Both the position numbers and the translations under genes were made by a program. The notes below the pieces were generated by a model, which made no database searches, was not told the DNA's origin, and worked only from the letters and a program-made list of their open reading frames with translations. From assembly GCA_008638375.1 (NCBI GenBank), contig CM018047.1, forward strand, positions 55,307,727 to 55,371,726: a stretch of 64,000 nt of DNA, in the 5' to 3' direction. Below are positions 23,604 to 34,710 of this stretch, piece by piece. Position 1 is the stretch's first letter, and every line of letters begins with the position of its first letter. The DNA comes from Nyssa sinensis. Taxonomy: Eukaryota > Streptophyta > Magnoliopsida > Cornales > Nyssaceae.

Positions 23604-26566
23604 CCAGATATCTGCCTAATTACCCCAAAACCCCATCAGAAACCTTACAAATGACAAAGTAGACTTGTACAAACTTATGGTACTTGGTTCGGATTATTGG
23701 TTTGTAACTTATGCAACTTTTCACTTCAAAATGGTCCATTTTAGAGTTTTGACAGACCAAAACACTAGATATCGGCCTAACTACCTCGAAACCCCATCAC
23801 ACACCTCAAAAATGATAAAGTAGACTTGGAGAAACTTATGACACTCGGTTCGAATCCCTAGTTTGTAACTTATGTAACTTTTCGCTTCAAAAAGACCCAT
23901 TTTAGGGTTTTGATAGACCAAAACATTGGATATTAGCCTCACTAGCTCAAAACCCTATCGTACACCTCCTTAATGAAAAATTATACAAACCTACGGTACT
24001 CAGGTCGAATCTCTGATTTGTAACTTATGCAACTTTTTGCTTTAGAAAGGCATATTTTGGGGTTTTGATGGATCAAAACACCATATATTAACCTAAGTAT
24101 CCTAAAAACCCATCACATACCTCTCAAATGAAAAATTAGACTTGCACAAACTTACGACATTCAGTTCGAATCCTCAGTTTGCAACTTATGTAACTTTTCA
24201 CTCTAAAAGGATCTATTTTGGGGTTTTGATGGATCAAAACACCAGATTTTGGCTTAAGTATCCCGAAACCCCATAAAAAATGACAAAGTGGACTTGAAAA
24301 AACTTACGACACTCAATTCGGATCCCCAGTTTGTAACTCATGTAACTTTCTACTTCAAAAATACCCATTTTGGGATTTTGATAGGCCAAAACATTGGATA
24401 TCAGCCTAACTACCCTAAAACCCCTTCACACACCTCCTAAATGAAAAATTAGACTCATACAAACTTACGGCACTCAGTTCGGATTCCCAATTTGTAACTT
24501 ATGTAACTTTTCACTCTAAAAAGGCCCATTTTGGGGTTTTGACGGACGAAAACACCATATATCAACCTAAGTACCCCAAAAACCCATCACACACCTCACA
24601 AATAGCAAAGTAGATTGGCATAAACTTACGGCACTCGGTTCGGATCACCGATTTGCAACTTATGTAACTTTTCACTCCAAAAAAGCTCATTTTGGGGTTT
24701 TGACAGACCAAAATACTGGATATCAGCCTAAATACCCCAAAAACTCATCACATACCTCCCAAAAAACAAATTAGACTTGTATAAACTTACGGAACTCAGT
24801 TCAAATTCCCAGTCTGTAACTTATATATACAACTTTTCACTCGAAAAAGGCCTATTTTGGGGTTTTGATGGATCAAAATACCGGATATCAGTCTAAGTAC
24901 CCCAAAACCCCATCACACACCTCTCAAATGACAAATTAAACTTTCACAAATTGACGATACTCAGTTGGGATCTCCGGTTTGAACCTTTTCGCTCTAGAAA
25001 GGCCTATTTTGGGGTTTTGACGAACCAAAGCACCAGATATAAGCCTAACTACCTAGAAACCCCACCTCACAAATGTCAAAGTAGACTTGCACAAACTTAA
25101 GACAATCGGTTTGGATCCCCGGTTTGTAACTTATTCAATCCCTGCTCCGAAAAGTGACTATTTTAGAGTTTTGACAGACCAAAACATTGGATATCGGCCT
25201 AACTACCCTTAAACCCTATTACACACCTCACAAATGACAAAGTAGACTTGCACAAACTTACAGCACTAGGTTAGGATCCCCGGTTTGTAACTTATGTAAC
25301 TTTCTGGCGTTCTTGCTACTTATGCATGTAAATTTTTTTTATCACAATATTTTTGTATTCATATATTTAATAAGTGTTCTAATATATATTATTTGATCTT
25401 AATTTCAGATTGATCGAGATTATTGTATCTGCGTTGCCTCATTCGTGTATTGGGACTTGTTTTTCTCCTTTGTTTTTTATCTTTTCTTAAACATCTATAG
25501 TTACATTTTCTAAGACAATTTTTAATTTTTATATTTATTGAGATGATTGTAATTAATTATGTATATATATTTATATATTAATGCAGAACAAAACATGGAA
25601 GGAGAGTCGAACATGTCAAATTCTTTATAGAACGAGTAACATGGGGACTCCTCACCCAATAAGAGAAAATAATTCTCCAAAATTCGTAATTGAATTAATA
25701 TTGATAAAAAAAATTCCATCATAAAGACCTATTACATCATATTTATAATGTTAAAACACTATTACTTTAAATAGGAAACAAAAACTCCTATTTTTAGACT
25801 AATCCTACTATAATAAAGACTATTAATTTGAATAGGAAACTACTAATTCTTATATTTTCTATACTAAGACTAATAAAATTAGGAAACTAGATAAATTAAG
25901 AATAAATTAAAATAAGAAACTAAACAATCATAATACAATTCTAAAATAAATATTCTTAGTTTTAGTGTACTCGATTTGTCTTACACCAGTCTTTTCCACT
26001 TGAAAACAACTCGACCTCAAGTTGACTAGATGTATACGACCTCGAACTCGTCCATAACTGGGTAATAATAATTGAATCTTTTGAAGAACAATTAAATGTT
26101 CAAGGAGTTCTTCTACCACATCTTTGCGAAGTCAGTAATTTTAGGTCATTTTTCTGATGATAATAATACTCCAAGAATGAAACAAAAATTATCTTCTTGA
26201 TCCATTACAATTTAATTTTACTATAAGCATTAGAATCATCTTTCATGAATTCAAGTTCAGTTTTATCATCTTTAGTGCTGACAACTTCAATGGGATTTTC
26301 TTGCTTCTCTATAACAACTTTTTCTTTTTTTTATCATTTGCACCAACTATTTCAACAATATCAATAGAAATAAATTCAACTTTATTTTCTATAAACTCTT
26401 TGTGATCTTCTTTAAGGCATGGAAGACTTTGATCTTTGCTTTCTATGACAGGAGAGTTTTTTGTAAGGATGTAGAATTTTTTCAGTGGTTTAGTATTTGC
26501 AACCTTATTAGTTGAAGTTGTCTTCATAATTTCAGATTTTGCTCGTGCTTCTTTTGTGGTGTTTTC

Positions 26567-26823
26567 CTATGTTGGCCTATATTTATCTTCTAAAATCTGC
26601 AAATAACTTTTAAGCAAAAGTCTATTCATAAGCAGTTTCATCATTCTTGGCCATGAAGGAATGTATCTTTTTCTTTGCAATTGTTTATGCCTTTGTAAAT
26701 CAAGCCACCATTTTTTTGCGAAGCCTATAAGCTTATCTTCTGCAAAAAAATATTCATTTTCTTCTAAAAGTCTCAAATCATTAAGACAATCATCCAAATC
26801 ATAAACCCAATCATGAAAGTCTT
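26567..26823 (-). pseudogene. Gypsy gag, capsid-domain part
   Basis: The minus-strand frame from 26821 reads DFHDWVYDLDDCLNDL, then EDKLIGFAKKWWLDLQRHK and PSWPRMMKLL. This is the central Retrotrans_gag domain: a conserved Trp-containing helix, the 'WW..L' core and the following 'tW.emk..l' helix. It stops at 26567 after EDKYRPT, and a Lys-rich frame at 26527-26309 may be the shifted C-terminus. No CCHC knuckle is visible. The first codon repeats the Asp that ends the N-terminal part, because the 5-bp target duplication copied it. Both halves therefore belonged to one gene before the LTR landed. Confidence 0.75.
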
Positions 26824-29800
26824 TGTAGAGATTTGAAAAAAATAAAATAAAATAAAATATTTAAACCGGTTTACGGAGTGCTAGGATAAATCCATGGCGA
26901 GAACCTGAACGAGAACCAATATTGGCGAATAAATAATTAAATTGAGCCCCGAATTTATAGCATATTTTGTGGAATAAAATCTTTATAAAATATATAATAT
27001 GGTAAGGTAGAAAAAAAAAAGAGATATAAAGGAAAAGTGTCGGCAGTCTTGGGATATGTAGTGTGTAGTGTGTGGTGTGTGTTAAGTGTGGGTTATTTCT
27101 AAGTTGGTGGGAAGAGAAGGAAAAACATAAAGGAGTGGTTATACAGAGAGAGAGAGAGAGAGAAAAAGGAGAAACCGAGAGATAGAGAAATGGGAAACAG
27201 GGACGGTGCAGGTCGCGTGAAAACAGGGGAAGAAAAGAAAAGAGAGAAAAAGAAAAAGAAAGAGAGAAAGGGGAAAGGAGAAACGGAGGGGGCGAATCCA
27301 ACGGTGGCCTCAGTCTTCAACCGTGCCAGGTTGGCCTCCGTTGTCAACGATCCTGCTTCATCAATCCAAGGCCAAACAACGCACGGTTGCCGCATCAGTC
27401 CACTCGGTGTTCTCACGGATTCAGATTTTGATGGGCTAAATTTAACTCTATTTTGGTCGGTGAGATGAGAAATTGATGACGATGATGGTGGAGGAGATTG
27501 ATGCATATATATATATATTTATAGCAGTTCGGGAAGAAGATTAAGGAGAGTGGAGCAGTCGTGGGTTTGGGGAAGCGATGAAGCGGATTTAGAGTAGATG
27601 GGTTTTGGTGATGGGGGAATCTTGCTGTTTTGCTATTGGACGAGGTTGCAGTGTGTTGGGTTGGGGGTTTCATCACTGGAGTTGTGATAGGGGTGCGATG
27701 ATGGTGCTACCGCAAACGGTGTAGGGAATTTTGTTGGTTCGGTTGATTCACGAAGCAGGGATGCCACTCATTGAATCGTGGCAAGCGGAGCTGCGGCAGG
27801 TGGTAAGTATATATTTGTGTATATATATATATATTTATCTATGTGTGTGGATGTCGGTAGGATTGGCTTAGATTGGTTTGAGATGTGATTTGGTGTTGTG
27901 TAGTTGGTGAACGGTGTTTGTTGTGGCTGTGGGTATGTAGCGGTGCAGAGGGGGACGAAATTGCAGAGGGTTGCGTGAATGGTTGTTGGGTCTCAAGAAA
28001 ATTGGGTCGTTGTCAATGTCACGAACTAAATTGGAGTTGCAGGATGGCATATCGGAATATCGTCACTGTGAGTGTCTTCCTCTTCTATTTTCTGCTATTG
28101 CAGTTTTGTCTATGATAAAGATTGAAAGAGACGATGGGAGAAGAATTGGCAGAGGTTTGGGTTGTTCGATTTTTCACAAGTGAAGTGAACTGGAGTGTTT
28201 CATGTTTGACTTTTGGGGTTTCTTTTGCCATTTAGCTTATTGTGGTTTTGAGACATCTTGGCTTTGAATTTCTGTAATCAAACTCCCGCTGGTATTTCAT
28301 GGTTGCTGCTATACTTAGGCAGTACACAGGATTACTTGAATATGCAGGTAGTATCATGTGAAGGTTTTGAAAATAGGTCATAGTTGCTAGCAGAATTATT
28401 TGAGGAGATTGTCCAGGTAGACCTTGAGGTGTTGTGCAGTGGTTTATTTATGGAATCCAAATGAGGTCTGGCCATTCTTGTTGGGATATTGTGCATATGA
28501 TTCAACATATGCAAAGAGGAAAAATCCAGTAATAGGTGAAGCTGACTGTTCGGGTTTGAAGCAGGCTAATAGAAACAGCATAACTGCTGTCCAGTGATAG
28601 AGGTTGGGGAAATCTGTAACTATCAAATGTTGTGATTTCTATGATGAATTGGAGGAAGGGAAAGTTCTTCAATATCTGATGGATGAGATTTGTTTGATTT
28701 GAGTTCTATTGAGGGGCCACTACAATAGAGAGAAACCCTTTGATCAAAGATGTTGATTCAACAGAGCTTGGGGACATCTTTGTTGACTTGACTGCATAGT
28801 GGACACAGCATCCTAGGGTTGAGACACGCCCTAGTCAGGTATGGTATTTTGCTAAGTAAGGAATAGAATTAAATTAAGATTGATGTGCATATTGATTGAA
28901 TGCTTTTTGTGCTTGATAGAAGATCACATAGGGGTTATTGCTTTAAGACACTTTGAGTTGATTGTTTTGTGCTTCCGTGCTTTTATGATTATTTGAGAGT
29001 TATGATTTATTTCTTGAGTTGTCATCATATGTGATTTATGTTTTAGAATGATTGTTGATGTTGTGACATGTGGATTTGTGTAAGTGTTGAGATTGATCTA
29101 GCATAACACGTAGATTTGTGGATGAAATCTTGTGATTTAAATGCTACTGTTAATCTTAATTGTGATACATTATTTAAAGCATTTTGCATATGCTTATGAA
29201 AGTGATGTTTCATTTGAACTGTGCTATTGCATGATGGAATCATGGCATATTGGCATAGTGTGATTCCTTGACAGCATAGTGTGGGTTAGCACGAGGTGCT
29301 GGTGCATTATGAGGGCGTAGGTCCTATGGTGAAAAACCCAAAATTCGGCCGTTAGTACTCCATTCCATCGGGGGCGACCGAAAAGGAGATATACGTGGCG
29401 ATACTCATGCCAGCGGGGAAGGATCGTATCGTGAGACATGGGTGCGACATTGAGATGCATGGGTGTGTCACGCATATTGCCTGTGCATGTGTTGATGAAT
29501 TTGTGAACGTGATATAGAGTTTTATACAGATGTAGTTTGTACATTGCCATTATATTGTATGCATGATTAGGGAGGCATGTAGATATACATGTACACTTGC
29601 ATATGCCACGTCTTAATTTTGTTCCTTGCATTAGTATTGTACCATAGCAGCAGTTGAGCTGACCCATTCATAGGAACCATATTTCAGATGACATTCCCGA
29701 CACCTGAGGCTTGAGGAAGTCTAACCGAGTGGAGGAGACTTGACTGTAGATGGATATTTGGCCCGAGAGGCGTGTTTTGTGATGTACGGGCTTAAGCCCA

Positions 29801-30111
29801 ATGACATATATGTTGTATCATGGTTGTATATTTTCGGTTGTATAAGTAGGCGATGTATATTTAACTTTGATAAAGTTGTGGCCATCGAGTGAGGATGGAT
29901 TGTGATGTGTTTGTATATATATATTGTATTGTGATTATCAGGGGGAAAAATGCTCGAAAAACAAAGGAGGTTCTGCCAAAATTTTATGAAAATTAAAGAA
30001 CTTTATCTAATTTGTCGTAAATTCGTAAATCTAATTAATTACCTTTCATTTTATTTACTTTCTGTTCGTCAGTCGCACCTCGGGTTTTAGTCCGAAATTC
30101 GGGGCGTGACA
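26824..30111 (+). mobile_element. Long solo LTR C, inserted in gypsy gag
   Basis: This 3.29-kb copy runs from TGTAGAGATTTGAA at 26824 to AATTCGGGGCGTGACA at 30111, flanked by the perfect 5-bp duplication GTCTT (26819-26823 and 30112-30116). Its 5' terminus matches the partial copy at 1-1740. Its last 1.3 kb ('gggcttaagccc' at about 29787, 'cattggcatagtgtg', 'cagcagttgagctgaccc') match the other solo LTRs here. It carries GA/GT simple repeats, and frames at 27190-27468 (+), 27099-27506 (-) and others are low-complexity reads of these. No gag or pol of its own is present. It is the youngest layer of the CACTA > gypsy > LTR nest. Confidence 0.9.
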
Positions 30112-30116
30112 GTCTT

Positions 30117-30405
30117 CAAGATAAAAATTACCATCAAAATTTGAAAGTTTTTCGTAATTGCGAATAGCTTTGTCTTTAGGCTGGCCTCGGGAAAATCCTT
30201 CGGCGCGATTCCTATTAACTGAAGGGTCTCTATGGGTATTAAAATTAAGTCGTATGAGCGTCTGTTGTATAGCACTAAGCTGATCGCTGATCTGTACTAA
30301 CTGTTGCCCTTGGTAGTCAATTGCCACCCATTTAGCCTCCACCCCACGACGAACGTCAATGGAATTTTTTATTCTGTCTCTATTAATTGTCATCAAGCCA
30401 AGCAA
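30117..30405 (-). pseudogene. Gypsy gag, N-terminal part
   Basis: The minus-strand frame starting at 30405 encodes a hydrophilic N-terminus, a likely coiled-coil segment (QLVQISDQLSAIQQTLIRLN) and then KLSNFDGNFYLED. This is the entry into the conserved capsid-like Retrotrans_gag domain, which usually begins with a 'lPxFdG...pedWl' type motif. The frame is cut at 30112-30116 (GTCTT on the plus strand) by the solo LTR, and the reading phase resumes on the other side of that insertion at 26821. The ATG at 30405 lies just inside the primer-binding site and is a reasonable native start. Gag would form the virus-like particle. Confidence 0.72.
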
Positions 30406-30985
30406 ATCCTCGCTCTAATATCAAATGATGCGGAATGAAAATGTGGAAAGAGAATTAAACACGTCGAATTCCTTATAGAACAAGTAACATGGGGACTCCT
30501 CACCCAACAAGAGAAAATAGTTCTCCAAAATTTGTAATTGAATTAATATTGATAAAAAAAACTTCATCATAAATACCTATTACATCATATTTATAGTGCT
30601 AAAACACTACTACTTTAACTAGGAAACAAAACTCCTATTTTTAGATTAATCCTACTACAATAAAGACTATTAATTTGAATAGAAAACTATTAATTCCTAT
30701 ATTTTCTATTCTAATCCTAATAAAACTAAGAAACTAGATAAATTAAGAATAAATTAAAATAAGAAATTAAACAATCCCAATACAACTCTAAAACAAATAT
30801 CCTTAATTATAGTGTACCAAATCAATCCTACATCATATATGAATGTATTTCTCTTTTAATATATTCATTTCATAATGTTTGGAATTGTTTTATATTAGGA
30901 TGATTGATACAAGTTTTAAACAATAATAAAACACAAAAAAGGGAAAAGTCAGGGACAAAATAGGGCAAAAAAAAAAACTTTTAGC

Positions 30986-31431
30986 GATGCATAGAAGGCG
31001 TCTCTAAAAGTCCCACATATTAGTTTTAGTGACGCTTCACAGTCGTCGCTAAAAACACACTATTACCGACGCGCAAAGTTCGTTGTTAAAGCTGTATAAT
31101 CATTCCAATAACACACTTTTTACGACACTTTCTGTGCATCCCTAATAATATATTATTAGCGACGCCCATTGAATTCTCTATATAGCATTAGCGACACCGC
31201 ACTCGATTATTAGCTACACATATTCTTGTGCATGCCGCTAATAGTATTAGTGACGTGATTATTAGTGACGCCCATGGCGATGTACACTTGTGCGTCGCTA
31301 ATAATCACGTTGCTAATACTATTAACAGTATACACAAGAATATGTGTCGCTAATAATCAGGTGCGGCGTTGCTAATGCTATGTAGAGAATTCAATGGGCA
31401 TCGCTAATAATATACTATTAGCAACGCCTAT
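30986..31431 (+). repeat. CACTA 3' subterminal repeats
   Basis: The stretch holds numerous TTAGCGACGC / GCGTCGCTAA motifs in both orientations, as at 4061-4432 and 19691-20035. It includes a long hairpin (31144-31419) and is cut at 31431 by an LTR beginning TGTCAAGACCCG. Confidence 0.8.
31144..31419. repeat. Long inverted repeat, about 127-bp arms
   Basis: The left arm 31144-31270 is nearly the reverse complement of the right arm 31293-31419, with a spacer of about 22 bp. Example: 'cattgaattctctatatagc' on the left against 'gctatgtagagaattcaatg' on the right. The few mismatches are mostly transitions. RNA from either strand could fold into one long hairpin. Confidence 0.88.
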
Positions 31432-33480
31432 TGTCAAGACCCGAAATTCGGCCTAGGGGATTAGGGGTTCGTGATCGGCCATCGAAGCCTTTTTAATGAT
31501 CATAATGCCTTTCTCATTTCCATTTAGTCAAATGCAACAGAATAAAATTCTTTTTCTATTGCGAAAGCGTTCAATGTACATTTCAACATACAATGATTAT
31601 CTCAACATCAGTCCTTCATATATCTATATCACATGGTGACTACAAAAGTACATGATGTAAATTCTCAAAATTAGCTAACATTAAGTTCGAATATACATCC
31701 CATGATTTCCAAAAGTATCTACATCATGTCTAACAAAAATCCTAATACAAACGGGTTCATAGTTTATAAGCTTTCGGATATCCTACTGAACTTGCTATTT
31801 CCTTGCCAATATCGTTACCTAAAATATATTGGATAAAAATCCGTATGAGTTTCACTAAGATCCTGAGTAATTCCTATATGTCAATGGTTTCAAAACTACT
31901 ATATATTTCAATACTGAAATGCTAGTGATCATATATCATTAACATATGTTATCTCAAATTACAACAATTAAGAGAATGGTATCAAATTCATTTTCAATAA
32001 ATCTCAATTCCATGGAAATCATAAATCAATGATCAAGAACATGGTTTAATAACAATGAAGAAAAATACGGTTCAATCATAGTTTTGATTCAATGTCACGG
32101 TTCAACAACATAGTCATAGTTCAAAATCAATATCATGGTTCAATCCAAAATCATAGTTTAATAACATAGTTTGATAAATCAAAATCATAGTTCGATAATT
32201 CATATTCAATCATGGCTCATATTCAATATTCATATTCAAATCCATAGTTCATATTCAATATTCATATTCAAATCCATATGTTCCACTTCTATGGCCAGCA
32301 AATTAGAACCTCGCTGACTGAGATCGATAGATTAGTTTGATATGCCGTATCACACCAGCTCACCACCAATATACCCTGTGCATAGCGTTCGATAAGTCAC
32401 AATTTATTCAATAATGACCAATCATAGAAGAGTGTCTATCCAAAGCATCAAAATCATATCCAAAGTCAATAATCATCAATAGTAATTCCAATTTCTCAAA
32501 TCAAAGTTTCTTATTTGGTATTCAATTAAAACAGTTCAAAGATTTGTAAGAAAACTATATAATGTTTGAGTATCTTACGAATACATTTTCTTAAGTCAAA
32601 AAAGACAATATAGCTATCAATGGATCATTCAAAACGTATACAATATAACTGTTAACAAAGGCTACAAAAAAAAATGATATCATATATCGATAAATCATAA
32701 AAGAGTTCAATATTTATATTTATAATAAATTCTACCTCAACATGACAAGAAAATACTCACTTGAAATCTGCAGGCTTTTACTTAAAATCCTTCCTTTAGT
32801 TGAAGGTTCCTATAATCACATTTTAAAGTCTGGCTACATTCTATAATATCACACAATCTAATTATCATTTAAATCTCTTTCTATTCTTGTTACCTTCTCT
32901 TGGTAGTTTCTTTAAGTCTTAAGGGCGTATTAATTTTTAGAACTAGTCAATTTCATACATCAATATTTTAAGTATCTTATTTGGTAAAATGGACTTTACC
33001 ATTGAATCCAGAATGTCAAAAAAAAGTCGATTTAGACTTTTACGGACTTTTACTTGCCTTTGGCTGGCACTAGGGGCCAAATGATCACTTTACACTTTGA
33101 TGTGTCTTATTTTTTGGAGTCTTATCTCATAGAATGGATCCCACCATTAGGTTTAGAAGGTCCAAAATAGTAGATTTACACTATTCACTTGACTTAATTG
33201 GACATCGAGATTTAAATTAATAATTCACTATAGATTTGTCCAACAAAATTACTTTATTCTTCTCTTGTGTGTGAGAAATCTCAATATTCAAACATTCAAT
33301 AACTTTATCCATCTTAACTGTTACCTAGATTGCCCAAATACACATACCACCATATTCTGTATGAGAAAATCTAAAGAAGAAGAAAAATACTCGTCAACAC
33401 GAGTGAAAGAACTCCCTTAAAGAGAGAGAGAACTCCCTTTGAGAAATTTTAGGTTTAGGGTTCAAATCTGATGTGAGAAA
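31432..33480 (-). mobile_element. Tekay-like LTR remnant
   Basis: The segment starts TGTCAAGACCCGAAATTCGG at 31432. Its first 80 bp are the reverse complement of the 3' ends of the miniature element's LTRs (GATCGGCCA, 'ttcgtgatc', then 'aatgatcataat'). Further on it carries two GGAC/GTCC-type modules (about 32990 and 33120-33170), as in the other long LTRs. It interrupts CACTA subterminal repeats. I could not find its other terminus or a matching target duplication (left flank CCTAT), so the right limit is approximate. The repeated 'atcatagttcaat' phrases at 32040-32280 are internal degenerate repeats. Confidence 0.6.
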
Positions 33481-33499
33481 AATGACCCCAATTTAAATT

Positions 33500-33800
33500 T
33501 TGGAGTTTTCAGCGATGCAAACACTAGAAAGTAAAACTATTAGTGATGTTCAAGCGTGCGTCACCAAAAAGTTCCGTATTTATCTACGATGTTTCAACGA
33601 TCATCGCTAATATTTTCACGATCTATGATCAACTAAACATCTCCAATAGTTTTAGGACATTGCTAAATGGTGTTCATCTTGCAGGAAATCCATTTTTCCT
33701 ACCTTTATTTTTGATGCATGATTTAGTGTCACCAATAAGGTTAGTAGCACACATAATCTATTTTTAGTGACACTTTTTGTGTGTCGCTAATAAGTTAGAT
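33500..33800. repeat. CACTA-type subterminal repeat remnant
   Basis: Degenerate 'tcagcgatgc', 'attagtgatg', 'gcgtgcgtcacc' and 'tgtgtgtcgctaataag' motifs indicate CACTA subterminal sequence. It may be the far side of the CACTA split by the LTR at 31432. No CTTGTAGTG terminus follows. The frame at 33543-33767 is not a gene. Confidence 0.6.
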
Positions 33801-34329
33801 CTATTGTACTATCAATCAGACATTTGATTAATGAACGATTCACTAGACTATTCTAATGCCGTTTGTTGGATAAAATAGAAAAATCATGACATAAGGATTT
33901 TAAAATTTTTTCTAGATCATCAGGGTAGTTGATTAACAAAAAACAATGAATATAAGAAATATTAGGTAAAGTGTCTTTAAAAGCGATGAAAATATGAACC
34001 GTGTGAAAATATGATTATATCACACTTTCAAATTTGCATCTTCACCAACAAACGATCACGGTTTTTCTCCAACTTTTAGATGCACGGGGAGAGAGTAGTT
34101 CTCTACCAAACCACTCAAAAATCTCTCTATGGGGTATGATATATTTTTCAGTAACCGCTTCTTATGATCAATATATATGATATACATATATTTATATATA
34201 CATGGATAAAGAGATAGAAAAAGAAGGTTAATTATCTCATTTTAAATTTTTACCTTATCCACATATATAAATATAAATACACCACACTGAACTTTAGAAT
34301 GCATCTTTCTTCCTAACTTCTTATTGCAC
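33801..34329. other. AT-rich stretch, nothing recognised
   Basis: No coding or element signature. A short perfect inverted repeat 'gagagtagttctctac' lies at about 34090-34106, and (AT)n runs at about 34170-34200. Confidence 0.45.
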
Positions 34330-34710
34330 CAGATCCAGAATCGTGTATGAGGTAGCTTTTGTTTTTCTGGCTTGTTTTAGAATTTGTGGATTGATTGATG
34401 GTTGGTTACCCCTCTTCATACTGTGTTGGTACCGCTATAGTAGTTCTGTTTTTGGTTGTGATTAGTGTTTTTTGTGTTGGGCTTAAAATTCTTTTGTATC
34501 CCTCCTATTTTTTCTTTGGATTGGTGCTGGCCTGGCATGTGATTGTGTGTTCCTTCGCTTGGTGCCAACCAGCTTGCGTGGGATGAAGCTTGGTTTCCTT
34601 GATGCCCTCTGCACCTTTCCCTTTATTTATGTATTAGTTTGTATTCCATATACACTCTTTTTCATCAATAATATTTTTTCTTTTCTGTTCAAAAAGAAAA
34701 AAAAAACTAA
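34330..34710 (+). mobile_element. Possible LINE 3' tail
   Basis: T/G-rich sequence ends in 'catcaataatattttttc' and then an A-rich tract (about 34692-34708), resembling the 3' untranslated end of plant L1-type LINEs, including a 'ttggtttccttgatgccctc' stretch. The frame at 34395-34586 translates into a hydrophobic low-complexity string. There is no reverse transcriptase upstream, so this would be a strongly 5'-truncated insertion. This rests on general resemblance only. Confidence 0.35.

Larger units (their letters stand above)
21235..25307 (+). repeat. Tandem array of a 161-bp unit, about 19 copies
   Basis: Each unit contains 'gacttgcacaaacttacg', 'actcggttcggatccccgg', 'tttgtaacttatgcaactttt', 'gcccattttggggttttga' and 'gaccaaaacaccggatat' in that order. 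Taking the 'actcggttcgg' motif as anchor, 19 occurrences lie at about 21281, 21444, 21604, 21765, 21927, 22089, 22249, 22410, 23682, 23843, 23998, 24159, 24311, 24472, 24633, 24794, 24959, 25104 and 25265. Spacing is most often 160-162 bp. The gap between 22410 and 23682 is the miniature LTR element. Units differ at many positions, often C/T or G/A. The array ends abruptly at 25307, next to CACTA 3' sequence. Confidence 0.92.
25579..30835 (-). mobile_element. Gag-only Ty3/gypsy element with 410-bp LTRs
   Basis: The LTRs are 25579-25988 (3' LTR) and 30426-30835 (5' LTR), both 410 bp, differing at roughly a tenth of positions by eye. In sense orientation they begin TGATGTAGG or TGGTGTAAG and end CCGCATCA or CTGCATTA. 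The element is flanked by the 5-bp duplication TATAT (25574-25578 and 30836-30840). On the minus strand a primer-binding site TGATATTAGAGC (30412-30423) follows the 5' LTR and a purine tract 'gtggaaaagactgg' precedes the 3' LTR. Excluding a nested solo LTR the interior is only about 1.15 kb and encodes gag remnants. Protease, reverse transcriptase and integrase are missing. It lies in the 3' part of the CACTA-like element. Confidence 0.85.
19691..31431 (+). mobile_element. Non-autonomous CACTA-like element carrying a satellite array and nested elements
   Basis: The 5' terminus CACTACAAAAATATG is at 19691, followed to about 20035 by TTAGCGACGC-type subterminal repeats. A CT-rich leader follows (20051-20215) with a donor-like 'CAAGTAAGC' at about 20208. 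The 3' side is recognised at 25310-25578 plus 30836-31431, which parallels the CACTA 3' end at 3650-4432. Subterminal repeats reach 31431, where an LTR has replaced the true 3' terminus. Inside are a 161-bp tandem array, a miniature LTR element and a gypsy element. Subtracting insertions, about 5.4 kb belongs to the CACTA. I see no transposase, so it would depend on one supplied in trans. Confidence 0.7.

Noticed and set aside
31432..33480. Complete solo LTR with target duplication
   Set aside because: The start is clear, but no CA end followed by CCTAT was found on the right, so I call it only a remnant.
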